A stretch of DNA of 64,000 nt from Emcibacter sp. Lineage in GTDB: Bacteria > Pseudomonadota > Alphaproteobacteria > Sphingomonadales > Emcibacteraceae. Made by a program: the position numbers and the translations under genes. The notes beneath the pieces were generated by a model, which ran no database searches, was not told the origin of the DNA, and worked only from the letters and a program-made list of their open reading frames with translations. Positions 18,925-26,482 of this stretch are shown in pieces; the first letter of the stretch is position 1; each line of letters begins with the position of its first letter. The stretch spans positions 1 to 64,000 of the forward strand of contig JAJFIQ010000025.1 in assembly GCA_021774785.1 (NCBI GenBank), written 5' to 3'.

Positions 18925-19563
18925 ATGGGTAGCAAGGAATGTCATAAATGCCTGATTATTGCTTGCGGTGCTATCGCAGCTGAAATTGTGAAATTGCAAC
19001 GCCAGCAGTTCTTATTCAATGAGGCGATCACCCTGAAATGTCTGCCAGCGGACTATCATAATACACCCCAGAAAATCGCCCCGGCCATCGAAAAAATACT
19101 CATGGAGCAGCGGGATAAATATGATGTTGTTCTGGTGGGTTACGGCGATTGTGGTACGGGCGGCAGGCTTGATGCGGTTCTGGAAAAATATGATGCCACC
19201 CGTTTGCCCGGGGCGCATTGTTATGAATTTTTTGCCGGGGCCCAATTATTTGAAGATATGATTGAAGAAGAACTGGGCAGCTTCTTTGTCACGGATTATC
19301 TGGTGAGGTTTTTTGATCGTCTGGTGATAGAGGGGCTTGGCCTTGACCGCTATCCCCATTTATGTGAAATCTATTTTGCCAATTATAAGCGTGTGGTCTA
19401 TTTGGCACAGGAAGAAAATCCGGTTCTTGTTAAAAAAGCACAGGCTGCGGCCCATGTACTGGGCTTGCAGTTCCATTACCGCAAAGTAGGCTACGGCGAT
19501 CTTGGAAATACCTTTAAATCATTACCACTTAAAGCCTCAGGAGTGGCAAATGTATCAGGTTAG
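18925..19563 (+). CDS. DUF1638 family protein
   Basis: A 212-residue soluble protein recognisable as DUF1638 by LIIACGAIAAEI at the N-terminus and VLVGYGDCGTGG near residues 70-81, with conserved Cys and His residues (for example LPGAHCYEF). The family is uncharacterised and recurs beside MttB-type methyltransferase genes. The Cys/His set could bind metal or a corrinoid, but nothing in the sequence proves it. Its 3' end overlaps the metV-like gene by 14 bases, so it is co-translated with the folate-side enzymes. It is the least understood member of this operon. Confidence 0.85.
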   Translation: MGSKECHKCLIIACGAIAAEIVKLQRQQFLFNEAITLKCLPADYHNTPQKIAPAIEKILMEQRDKYDVVLVGYGDCGTGGRLDAVLEKYDATRLPGAHCYEFFAGAQLFEDMIEEELGSFFVTDYLVRFFDRLVIEGLGLDRYPHLCEIYFANYKRVVYLAQEENPVLVKKAQAAAHVLGLQFHYRKVGYGDLGNTFKSLPLKASGVANVSG

Positions 19564-19990
19564 ACTTTGGTCGACCCGCCATTCGCGGTCTATGGAACGG
19601 CTCTATGAGATCATGAATCCGGCGGTTCTGCTTTTCCTTCGCTGTATGACCAGAATATTGGGTCGCCGTCTTGACAGGCCGGTTACGGCGATCGAAAGAA
19701 CCATGAAGGGTTTTTTATTTGATTGTCAGATGTGCGGTGATTGTGTTCTGTCCAAAACCGGAATGAGCTGTCCGATGAATTGCCCGAAAACCATGCGTAA
19801 CGGCCCCTGTGGGGGGGTTAGGGCCAATGGTATGTGTGAGGTTAAACCGGATATGCGCTGTGTATGGGTAGAGGCATGGGCCGGGGCCAAAGATATGACG
19901 TCCGGCGGTGATATAAAACAAGTACAATTCCTGCTTGATTATAGGGATAAGGGCAAATCTTCATGGCTGAAGGTGGCGCGTGATGAATAA
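19550..19990 (+). CDS. metV: MetV-like zinc protein (methylene-THF reductase C-terminal domain family)
   Basis: About 146 residues from the ATG at 19550, chosen because AGGAG precedes it; an upstream in-frame ATG lies inside DUF1638. The region from about residue 58 is cysteine-rich (CQMCGDCVLSKTGMSCPMNC, then GPCGG, C and C), which is the pattern of the 'MTHFR_C' family. In acetogens such as Moorella this family is MetV, which forms the MetFV methylene-THF reductase with MetF. Here it overlaps metF by 8 bases. The symbol is by family and context, not proven. Confidence 0.8.
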   Translation: MYQVRLWSTRHSRSMERLYEIMNPAVLLFLRCMTRILGRRLDRPVTAIERTMKGFLFDCQMCGDCVLSKTGMSCPMNCPKTMRNGPCGGVRANGMCEVKPDMRCVWVEAWAGAKDMTSGGDIKQVQFLLDYRDKGKSSWLKVARDE

Positions 19991-20993
19991 GATTAAAGAT
20001 ATTGCACGTCCGGGTGATCCCTTGCCGATCCTGTCCGGTCATGTGTCTAATGGACGGTTTGAGCGGGTATTGCGGGCAGGCCACTTCGCCGTAACCACGG
20101 AAATTGCACCGCCAGATTCAAGTGACCCCAGGGAAGTTCTCATCCGGGCACGATTGTTTGATGGTTATGTGGATGCCATCAATGCCACAGACGGGTCTGG
20201 GGCACATTGTCACATGTCGAGCCTTGCAGTATGTGCCATACTGACTCGGGTTGGTTATTCGCCGATCATTCAAATATCCTGCCGTGACCGCAACCGGATT
20301 GCTATTCAGGGCGATATTCTGGGGGCGGCTGCGCTGGGGGTATGCAATGTGTTAAGTCTGACCGGTGATGATGTGAGTGCCGGAGATCATCCCAGTGCCA
20401 AACCCGTCTTTGATCTGGATAGCGTGTCACTGCTCGGAACCATTAAAATCATGCGGGATGAGGCCCGTTTTCTCAGTGGCAGACCTTTGGATAGTGCACC
20501 AAATTTATTTCTTGGCTCAACCATCAACCCATTCGTACCGCCTGTGCGGAACCGGGTTGATCAGCTAGCCAAGAAAATAAAGGCCGGGGCGCAATATATT
20601 CAGTCACAATATTGTTTTGACCTTGATCTGTTAAAGCCCTTCATGAAACGCGCCGTTGACGAAGGCCTGACCAATGACTGTTTCATTCTGATCGGTGTTG
20701 GCATACTGGCTTCGGCAAGAACTGCGCGGTGGCTTCGTGAGAATGTTCCCGGCGTACATATTCCCGATGACATCATTGACCGGCTGGAGGCGTCCAAGGA
20801 CCAAAAAACCGAGGCGCGTAAAATATCTGTCGAACTCATGCAGAAAATTAAGGAAATAGAAGGCGTAAGCGGCATTCATGTCATGGCTTACAAGCAGGAA
20901 AAACATGTGGCTGAGGTAGTTAAACAATCGGGCATCTTAGCCGGAAGACAACCCTGGGCACCACAAAGAACAGAAGTTGAAATAAAGGAATAA
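19983..20993 (+). CDS. metF: Methylenetetrahydrofolate reductase
   Basis: The roughly 336-residue protein is a MetF-type TIM barrel binding FAD and folate: VTTEIAPPDSSD at the start, NATDG, CRDRNRIAIQ and SLTGDD are family segments. In this operon it would run as a methyl-THF oxidase, turning methyl-THF from the corrinoid pathway into methylene-THF. I choose ATG 19983 over GTG 19980 since AAGGTGG then sits 6 bases upstream. It overlaps the metV-like gene, so the pair is likely made stoichiometrically. It lacks a C-terminal SAM-binding regulatory domain. The electron acceptor is unknown. Confidence 0.9.
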   Translation: MNKIKDIARPGDPLPILSGHVSNGRFERVLRAGHFAVTTEIAPPDSSDPREVLIRARLFDGYVDAINATDGSGAHCHMSSLAVCAILTRVGYSPIIQISCRDRNRIAIQGDILGAAALGVCNVLSLTGDDVSAGDHPSAKPVFDLDSVSLLGTIKIMRDEARFLSGRPLDSAPNLFLGSTINPFVPPVRNRVDQLAKKIKAGAQYIQSQYCFDLDLLKPFMKRAVDEGLTNDCFILIGVGILASARTARWLRENVPGVHIPDDIIDRLEASKDQKTEARKISVELMQKIKEIEGVSGIHVMAYKQEKHVAEVVKQSGILAGRQPWAPQRTEVEIKE

Positions 20994-20995
20994 CT

Positions 20996-21892
20996 ATGAC
21001 CAGAACAATCATCAGCTCCGCAACAAAAGAAGTCGTGATGGGCTTTGACCAACCCTTTGTCATGATCGGCGAGCGGATTAATCCGACGGGTCGTCCGAAA
21101 TTCTCCGCAGAGCTTAAAGCTGGTGATTACTGGCGGGTAAAGGAAGATGCTCTGGCACAAGTGGCGGCAGGGGCGCAGGTACTTGATGTCAATGCGGGTG
21201 TGCCCTTGGCGGATGAGCCAAAAATTCTGGCCGAAATCGTTGAACTGGTACAATCCCTGACCGATGTGCCGCTTTGTATTGACAGCTCCATCATCGCTGC
21301 ACTTGAGGCCGGGCTGAAGGTCTATAAGGGCAAGGCACTGGTCAATTCAACCACGGCAGAAGAAGAAGTTCTGGAACAGGTTCTACCGCTTGTGGCAAAA
21401 TACGGTGCAGCTGTGGTGGCGATTTCAAACGATGAAACGGGTATTTCAGAAGACCCGGACGAGCGATTTGAAGTGGCAAAACGTATTGTAGAGCATGCGG
21501 CAGATTATGGCATCAAACCGGAAGATGTGGTGGTTGATCCCCTTGTTATGCCCATTGGTGCCGTGACCACTGCCGGACAGGATGTGTTCCGGCTCATTCG
21601 GCGTCTACGCGATGAACTGAAAGTCAATACCACCTGTGGGGCATCCAATGTCAGTTTTGGACTGCCAAACCGTCAGGCCATAAACAATGCCTTTCTGCCC
21701 ATGCTGGCCACGGCGGGTATGACATCGGCGATTTTAAACGTGACCCATGAAGGTCAGGTGGCGGCAGTAAAGGCTGCGGATGTTCTAAATGGTGTTGATC
21801 CCCATTGTGCAAACTGGATTAAAACATATCGTCAGCCACCCGCAGAAGGTGAAGGCCGAGGTGGTCGTCGTGGCAGCAGACGTAGAGGTTAA
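20996..21892 (+). CDS. Methyl-THF:corrinoid methyltransferase (AcsE/MtgA-like, pterin-binding family)
   Basis: A 298-residue TIM-barrel protein of the dihydropteroate-synthase/MeTr superfamily: IGERINPTGRPKF, QVLDVNAG, CIDSS and TTCGASNVSFGLPNR are the folate-binding motifs of AcsE/MtgA-type enzymes. It moves a methyl group between a corrinoid protein and tetrahydrofolate; here the logical direction is methyl-corrinoid to methyl-THF. It follows metF by 2 bases. The last 15 residues are an odd Arg/Gly-rich tail (GRGGRRGSRRRG), echoed in the two last proteins of the operon. It is not FolP, since no folate-synthesis genes accompany it here and the motifs are of the MeTr branch. Confidence 0.88.
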   Translation: MTRTIISSATKEVVMGFDQPFVMIGERINPTGRPKFSAELKAGDYWRVKEDALAQVAAGAQVLDVNAGVPLADEPKILAEIVELVQSLTDVPLCIDSSIIAALEAGLKVYKGKALVNSTTAEEEVLEQVLPLVAKYGAAVVAISNDETGISEDPDERFEVAKRIVEHAADYGIKPEDVVVDPLVMPIGAVTTAGQDVFRLIRRLRDELKVNTTCGASNVSFGLPNRQAINNAFLPMLATAGMTSAILNVTHEGQVAAVKAADVLNGVDPHCANWIKTYRQPPAEGEGRGGRRGSRRRG

Positions 21893-22286
21893 GACATATA
21901 TCGGGGGCTGCCGTTGTGGACAGGTGAGCTTCACGGCGGTTGGTCTATCTGATATTTGGTATTGCCATTGTTCCCAATGCCGCTCCGTAACGGGGCACTT
22001 TTTGGCGGCTGCGGGTGTGTCAAGAGCAGGTTTTACCCATAAGGGAAATCTGCGCTGGACAGCCGTTTCAGTAACAACAGATTTCGGTTACTGCATTAAA
22101 TGTGACAGCTTGTTGTTTTGGAGCCATAAAAAGAGAGATAATATTAGTATTATGGCGGGCAGCATTGAAAACACCAAAAGACTTGAAGTTAAGGGACATG
22201 TTTTTGTAGGTGACAAGGCTGACTATTACGACATCACCGATGGCCTGCCACAATATGAAGCTTACCCAGAGAAAGGAACCAGATAA
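21870..22286 (+). CDS. GFA/CENP-V family zinc protein
   Basis: About 138 residues from a GTG at 21870, which has GAGGTGG 5 bases upstream and overlaps the preceding gene by 23 bases. Seven cysteines follow the GFA pattern: GGCRCG, YCHCSQC, and FGYCIKC near the C-terminus. The family includes the protein named glutathione-dependent formaldehyde-activating enzyme, although many members have other or unknown roles. Placement inside a methyl-oxidising operon makes handling of formaldehyde leaking from methylene-THF a reasonable idea, not a demonstrated one. Confidence 0.78.
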   Translation: MAADVEVKTYIGGCRCGQVSFTAVGLSDIWYCHCSQCRSVTGHFLAAAGVSRAGFTHKGNLRWTAVSVTTDFGYCIKCDSLLFWSHKKRDNISIMAGSIENTKRLEVKGHVFVGDKADYYDITDGLPQYEAYPEKGTR

Positions 22287-22289
22287 GAC

Positions 22290-24215
22290 ATGGGCAGACA
22301 TACGGTTATATTTACACCATCCGGTATTCGGGCTGATGCTGAGGAGGGGGAAAATATATATGATGTGGCCCTGCGTGCTGGTGTGGATATACAGTCCATA
22401 TGCGGCGGCAAAGGCCAGTGCCGAAGGTGCCAGATCGAACTGGGCATGGGCAAACATGCCAAGTTTAATCTTGATGTTAAGGAAAATCATCTGAGTGATA
22501 CAAGCCCGACGGAGAAAAGGGCGATCCGTGACGGTAATCTTGCCGAAGGGCGGCGTTTGGCCTGCCGCACAAAAATATGTGGTGATGTTGTCATTGAAAT
22601 CCCTTCTGATTCTCAGGAACATAAAACCAGTATTTCCAAAAATTCAGCCGAAATCAACACCACATTGAATCCGGCCATAAATCTCTATTGGTGCCATCTT
22701 CCCGTGCCCACATTAGAAGATAACCCCGTTGATGAAGTGGCACTTGCTGCTGCGCTAAAAATTTTTGGAGTGACAGCAAAACCCACCCACCATAGCCTGA
22801 CAAAATTACAAAAAGTCCTAAGGCGTCATGACCGTTCGCTGATTGCCGTGGTCCGGGATGACTGTGAGATCATTGATATCTGGCCGCCCTCTGACAGGGA
22901 TGCTTATGGCGCGGCGCTGGATATCGGTTCAACTTCTCTGGCGCTTTATATCTATAACCTTTCCACGGGTAATCTAGTTTATGAGCAGGCGGAGATGAAC
23001 CCGCAAATTCGGTTCGGTGAAGATGTGATGAGCAGGGTGTCCTATATCATGATGAACAAAGGCGGTGAGCATAGGCTGACGGGTGAAATCAGGAAGCAAG
23101 TTGCCCAAATGCTCCGTCAGGCGCGGGCGGTTCTTGACATAGACATGGAACAACTTCTGGAGCTGGTCGTCGTCGGTAATCCGATTATGCATCATCTGTT
23201 CCTCGGGATCAATCCGGTTGAGCTGGGACAGGCCCCGTTTACTTTGGCGGTTAAAGACTGGTTCGAAGCCCCGGCCAGTCATTTTGACCTGGGATTGGCG
23301 GATGGGGCAAGGGTGGCCTGTTTGCCTCTCATCGGCGGTCATGTGGGTGCAGATACAACCGGGGCATACCTCACCCAGATGGACCGTATGACAGGCCGCT
23401 CCGTCCTGCTGGTTGATATTGGCACGAACGCTGAAATTATACTGTCCCACAAGGGGCGAATTGCGGCGGCGTCATCTCCCACAGGCCCGGCTTTTGAAGG
23501 GGCAGAAATAAGTTCCGGTGTCCGGGCAACCATTGGTGCCATTGAGCGGGTAAGGATTGACCCGATAAGTAAAATCCCCCGGATTAAAATCATCGGTTGT
23601 GAAGATTGGCTGTCTGATAATCCACAAGGCCACAATATTATCGGTATATGTGGCTCCGGTATTTTTGAGATCATGGTGGAACTGGCGGGTGCCGGGCTTA
23701 TGGATGAAACCGGTTTATTTCTTCCTGCGGCGGCACCAGAGCGGTTTGAACAGGATGGCAATATCTGGAAATATCGCCTTATTGATGAAATCTATATCAA
23801 ACAAACTGATATTCGCGCAGTTCAACTGGCCAAGGCAGCCCTTCATGCGGGGGTGAGTTTACTAACAGAGTATTTAGGGTGCGACGCGTTAGATGAAATT
23901 CTGCTCGCCGGAGCCTTTGGCACTCACCTTGATCCGAAATATGTCGCCGAGATTGGCATTATTCCGGGCGCTACTACCAAGCTCATACACTCTATAGGCA
24001 ATGCCGCTGGCATGGGGGCCGCCATGACCGTCTTAAACAAGGATGACAAGGCGCGGCTCATCGAAGCTGTCACCTATATAGAAAAAATTGAAACTGCCAT
24101 GGAGCCGAAATTCCAAGATTATTTCGTTGCTGCCATGCGCTTTCCTACCGCACCACCCGTAGCACCTGATACGGGCAAGAACAAACGGCGTCGCCGCAAC
24201 AGCAAAGGAAGATAA
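22290..24215 (+). CDS. RACo-type corrinoid-protein reductive activator (2Fe-2S / ASKHA ATPase)
   Basis: The 641-residue protein has an N-terminal plant-type [2Fe-2S] ferredoxin domain (Cys38, Cys44, Cys47 in CGGKGQCRRC and a fourth Cys near LACRTKIC), a linker, and a C-terminal DUF4445/ASKHA ATPase domain with AALDIGSTS, LLVDIGTNAEI and LLAGAFGTHLDP. RACo proteins reduce inactive Co(II) corrinoids to Co(I) using ATP. The gene sits 3 bases after the GFA gene and 1 base before mttB. The end is basic (KNKRRRRNSKGR). Its presence means the corrinoid protein is expected to oxidise accidentally, as it must in an oxygen-exposed cell. Confidence 0.92.
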   Translation: MGRHTVIFTPSGIRADAEEGENIYDVALRAGVDIQSICGGKGQCRRCQIELGMGKHAKFNLDVKENHLSDTSPTEKRAIRDGNLAEGRRLACRTKICGDVVIEIPSDSQEHKTSISKNSAEINTTLNPAINLYWCHLPVPTLEDNPVDEVALAAALKIFGVTAKPTHHSLTKLQKVLRRHDRSLIAVVRDDCEIIDIWPPSDRDAYGAALDIGSTSLALYIYNLSTGNLVYEQAEMNPQIRFGEDVMSRVSYIMMNKGGEHRLTGEIRKQVAQMLRQARAVLDIDMEQLLELVVVGNPIMHHLFLGINPVELGQAPFTLAVKDWFEAPASHFDLGLADGARVACLPLIGGHVGADTTGAYLTQMDRMTGRSVLLVDIGTNAEIILSHKGRIAAASSPTGPAFEGAEISSGVRATIGAIERVRIDPISKIPRIKIIGCEDWLSDNPQGHNIIGICGSGIFEIMVELAGAGLMDETGLFLPAAAPERFEQDGNIWKYRLIDEIYIKQTDIRAVQLAKAALHAGVSLLTEYLGCDALDEILLAGAFGTHLDPKYVAEIGIIPGATTKLIHSIGNAAGMGAAMTVLNKDDKARLIEAVTYIEKIETAMEPKFQDYFVAAMRFPTAPPVAPDTGKNKRRRRNSKGR

Positions 24216-24216
24216 A

Positions 24217-25755
24217 ATGACTGAGGAAAGAAAAACCAGAAGAGGCGGCAGACGTGGACGCGGTAAAATTACTGCAAAAACGGTAAAACGTGATCCCTAC
24301 ATTATCCGTAAAATCCCGGCCTATGAAATTCTGGGTGCTGCGGATTTGGCGCAACTGGAATATAATGCGGATACAATATTGGAAGAGATCGGTATTGATA
24401 TAAAAGAAGATCAGGAATCCATTGATATATTTGTCGCAGCCGGAGCCACCGCAGAGGGCGAACGGGTTCACTTCCCGCGTGGCATGTGTCGGGAAATCAT
24501 TCAGAAATCCGCGCCCGGTATATTCACACAATATGCCCGCAATCCGGAAAATAATGTTGAAATTGGTGGCATGAATACAGTACTGGTCCCAGCCTATGGC
24601 TCACCCTTTGTCTATTCCCGTGAAGGCGGACGCCGCTATGCCAAAATTGAGGACTTCAGAAATTTTGTCAAGCTTGCCTATATGTCACCGGCCTTGCATC
24701 ATTCAGGGGGAACCATATGCGAACCCGTAGATTTACCAGTTAATAAACGTCATTTTGATATGATATACAGCCATATTAAATATTCTGATAAGGCGTTTAT
24801 GGGGTCGGTTACAGCCCCTGAGCGGGCGGAAGATTCCATCTCTATGGTCAAAATTGTCTTTGGTGATGATTTTGTTGAGGAAAACTGTGTATTGATCAAT
24901 CTGATCAATGCCAATTCACCACTGACATTTGATAGCGTCATGCTCGGCGCCCTCAAGGTTTATGCCCGGCATAATCAATGTTCCATGGTTAGCCCGTTCA
25001 TCGTCGCCGGGGCTATGTCTCCGGTTACAGTTGCCGCCGTTGCAGCGCAAAGTCTGGCCGAAGGCATGGTCGGCATGGCACTGGCCCAACTGATCCGGCC
25101 AGGATGTCCGGTGATTTATGGTAATTTTGTAAGCTCCATGTCCATGCAGTCGGGCGCACCAACTTTCGGCACACCGGAAGCCTCGCAACTGATCAATATA
25201 GGCGCGTCTCTGGCGCGGCGTCTGGGGGTTCCCTTCCGCAGTGCCGGGGGCTTTAATGCCGCCAAAACCGCAGATGCTCAAGCCGCCTATGAGGCGGCAA
25301 ATACACTGCAGGCCGGATTGCTCGCCGGGGTTAATTTCATGCTTCATACAGCAGGCTGGCTCGAAGGTGGCCTCGCCATGGGTTACGAGAAATTTATTAT
25401 GGATGCGGATCAGGCCGGAATGATGGCGGTCTATGCCAAGGGGGTCAGTATGGATGAAAATGCCCAGGCCCTTGATGCCACCCGGGAAGTGGGTCCGGGT
25501 AAACATTTCCTCGGCTGTGCCCATACTCAGGTAAATTTCAAAACCGCCTTTTTTACCTCTGTCATTTCCGATAACAACAGTTACGAGCAATGGGTGGAAG
25601 ATGGCAGTCTTGATGCGGAGCAGCGTGCGGAGAAAATCTACAAGCAGATGCTTGCCAACTATGCTCCCCCCGCACTGGACCCCGAAATTGATGCCAGATT
25701 AATCACCTTCATGGAAACCAGAAAAGCCAGTTTTGAGGATTCCAATATCAGTTAA
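24217..25755 (+). CDS. MttB-family quaternary-amine methyltransferase, non-pyrrolysine type
   Basis: The 512-residue protein is a full-length member of the trimethylamine methyltransferase family. The frame is continuous with no in-frame amber codon, so it is not a pyrrolysine enzyme. Non-pyrrolysine members include MtgB (glycine betaine) and related enzymes for proline betaine, carnitine and butyrobetaine, and they methylate a cognate corrinoid protein. Given the adjacent DMGDH, sarcosine oxidase and BCCT genes, glycine betaine is the best guess. The N-terminus carries a basic Arg/Gly stretch (RKTRRGGRRGRGK). It is the last gene of the operon. Confidence 0.9.
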   Translation: MTEERKTRRGGRRGRGKITAKTVKRDPYIIRKIPAYEILGAADLAQLEYNADTILEEIGIDIKEDQESIDIFVAAGATAEGERVHFPRGMCREIIQKSAPGIFTQYARNPENNVEIGGMNTVLVPAYGSPFVYSREGGRRYAKIEDFRNFVKLAYMSPALHHSGGTICEPVDLPVNKRHFDMIYSHIKYSDKAFMGSVTAPERAEDSISMVKIVFGDDFVEENCVLINLINANSPLTFDSVMLGALKVYARHNQCSMVSPFIVAGAMSPVTVAAVAAQSLAEGMVGMALAQLIRPGCPVIYGNFVSSMSMQSGAPTFGTPEASQLINIGASLARRLGVPFRSAGGFNAAKTADAQAAYEAANTLQAGLLAGVNFMLHTAGWLEGGLAMGYEKFIMDADQAGMMAVYAKGVSMDENAQALDATREVGPGKHFLGCAHTQVNFKTAFFTSVISDNNSYEQWVEDGSLDAEQRAEKIYKQMLANYAPPALDPEIDARLITFMETRKASFEDSNIS

Positions 25756-26196
25756 TTTACCGTTCATTTTCTTGATGAAGTTTTGAATTTTACCAGTAGA
25801 AGTCTTGGGCTGTTCTTCAAAGATAAACTAAACAATCCAAGGGCTGCATAACTGTTCTACTTTTGAAACCCTCTAAATATGGGGGTATTACCGAAGAAAC
25901 ATATTATCGAGAAATTTCATTGAGAGCGATAAGTAATAAATTAGGGTGAATACATTTGATATGTATTTTTAGATCAAAAATGGGTGTTAATTCTTAATAG
26001 GGAGTCAGTTAGTTTTACATTAGTAATAACATATAGTTAACAAGTTTAAGGGTATGTTTTTATTAATAAATAACGAAAGTATATGCAGTGGAGAAAGTGA
26101 TTTATTTCTAGTGTTGAAATCAAACTTGCTGCGACCTAATTTGCGACCCAAAATAAAAAAGACCTAACAGTAAAATTGCTAAGCCCTTGAAAATAA
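25756..26196. other. 441-base A/T-rich non-coding stretch between the corrinoid operon and tRNA-Arg
   Basis: No open frame of 60 or more residues and no strong promoter is visible. A short reading GITEETYYR at 25884-25910 (plus strand) resembles the helix-turn-helix of IS3-type OrfA proteins but the flanks do not continue the match. A short direct repeat TGCGACCT/TGCGACCC occurs at 26130 and 26142, within 70 bases of the tRNA 3' end. This may be scar sequence from past integration at the tRNA. Confidence 0.4.
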
Positions 26197-26273
26197 TGGC
26201 GCGCTCGGGAAGATTCGAACTCCCGACCCCTAGATTCGTAGTCTAGTGCTCTATCCAGCTGAGCTACGAGCGC
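26197..26273 (-). tRNA. tRNA-Arg (anticodon ACG)
   Basis: The minus strand from 26273 folds as a standard cloverleaf: acceptor stem GCGCTCG/CGAGCGC, D-arm TAGCTCAGCTGGATAGAGC, anticodon stem CTAGA/TCTAG with loop CTACGAA (anticodon ACG), T-arm GGGAGTTCGAATCTTCCC, then discriminator G and an encoded CCA. ACG reads CGN arginine codons after A-to-I editing. Its 3' end points at the catabolic operon, the usual geometry for integration at a tRNA. Confidence 0.95.
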
Positions 26274-26482
26274 TTGAAAACCATTAATTACGGGCATATT
26301 TTCTTTCCCGTGGCGCGAAAACTACTGTTATCGGACGGGGATTGCAAGGCCTTTTGTTAAGTGCGATGTTTTTTTTGTCATTTTTGGCTGAGCATGGACT
26401 TGTTCTGATCACAATCATGGCATACACTCGCCCGTAACAAGCGACGGGAAGCCTATGTCATAATGAGAAGAAACAGAAAAAT

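Noticed and set aside
10876-22290. Cobalamin riboswitch near the TonB receptor or corrinoid operon
   Set aside because: I saw no B12-box-like element in the leaders of these genes.
24916-25590. 224-residue antisense frame inside mttB
   Set aside because: It has no recognisable domain or ribosome site and lies wholly over a conserved gene.
24217-25755. Pyrrolysine (amber) codon in mttB
   Set aside because: The frame is uninterrupted for 512 codons, with no internal TAG in frame.
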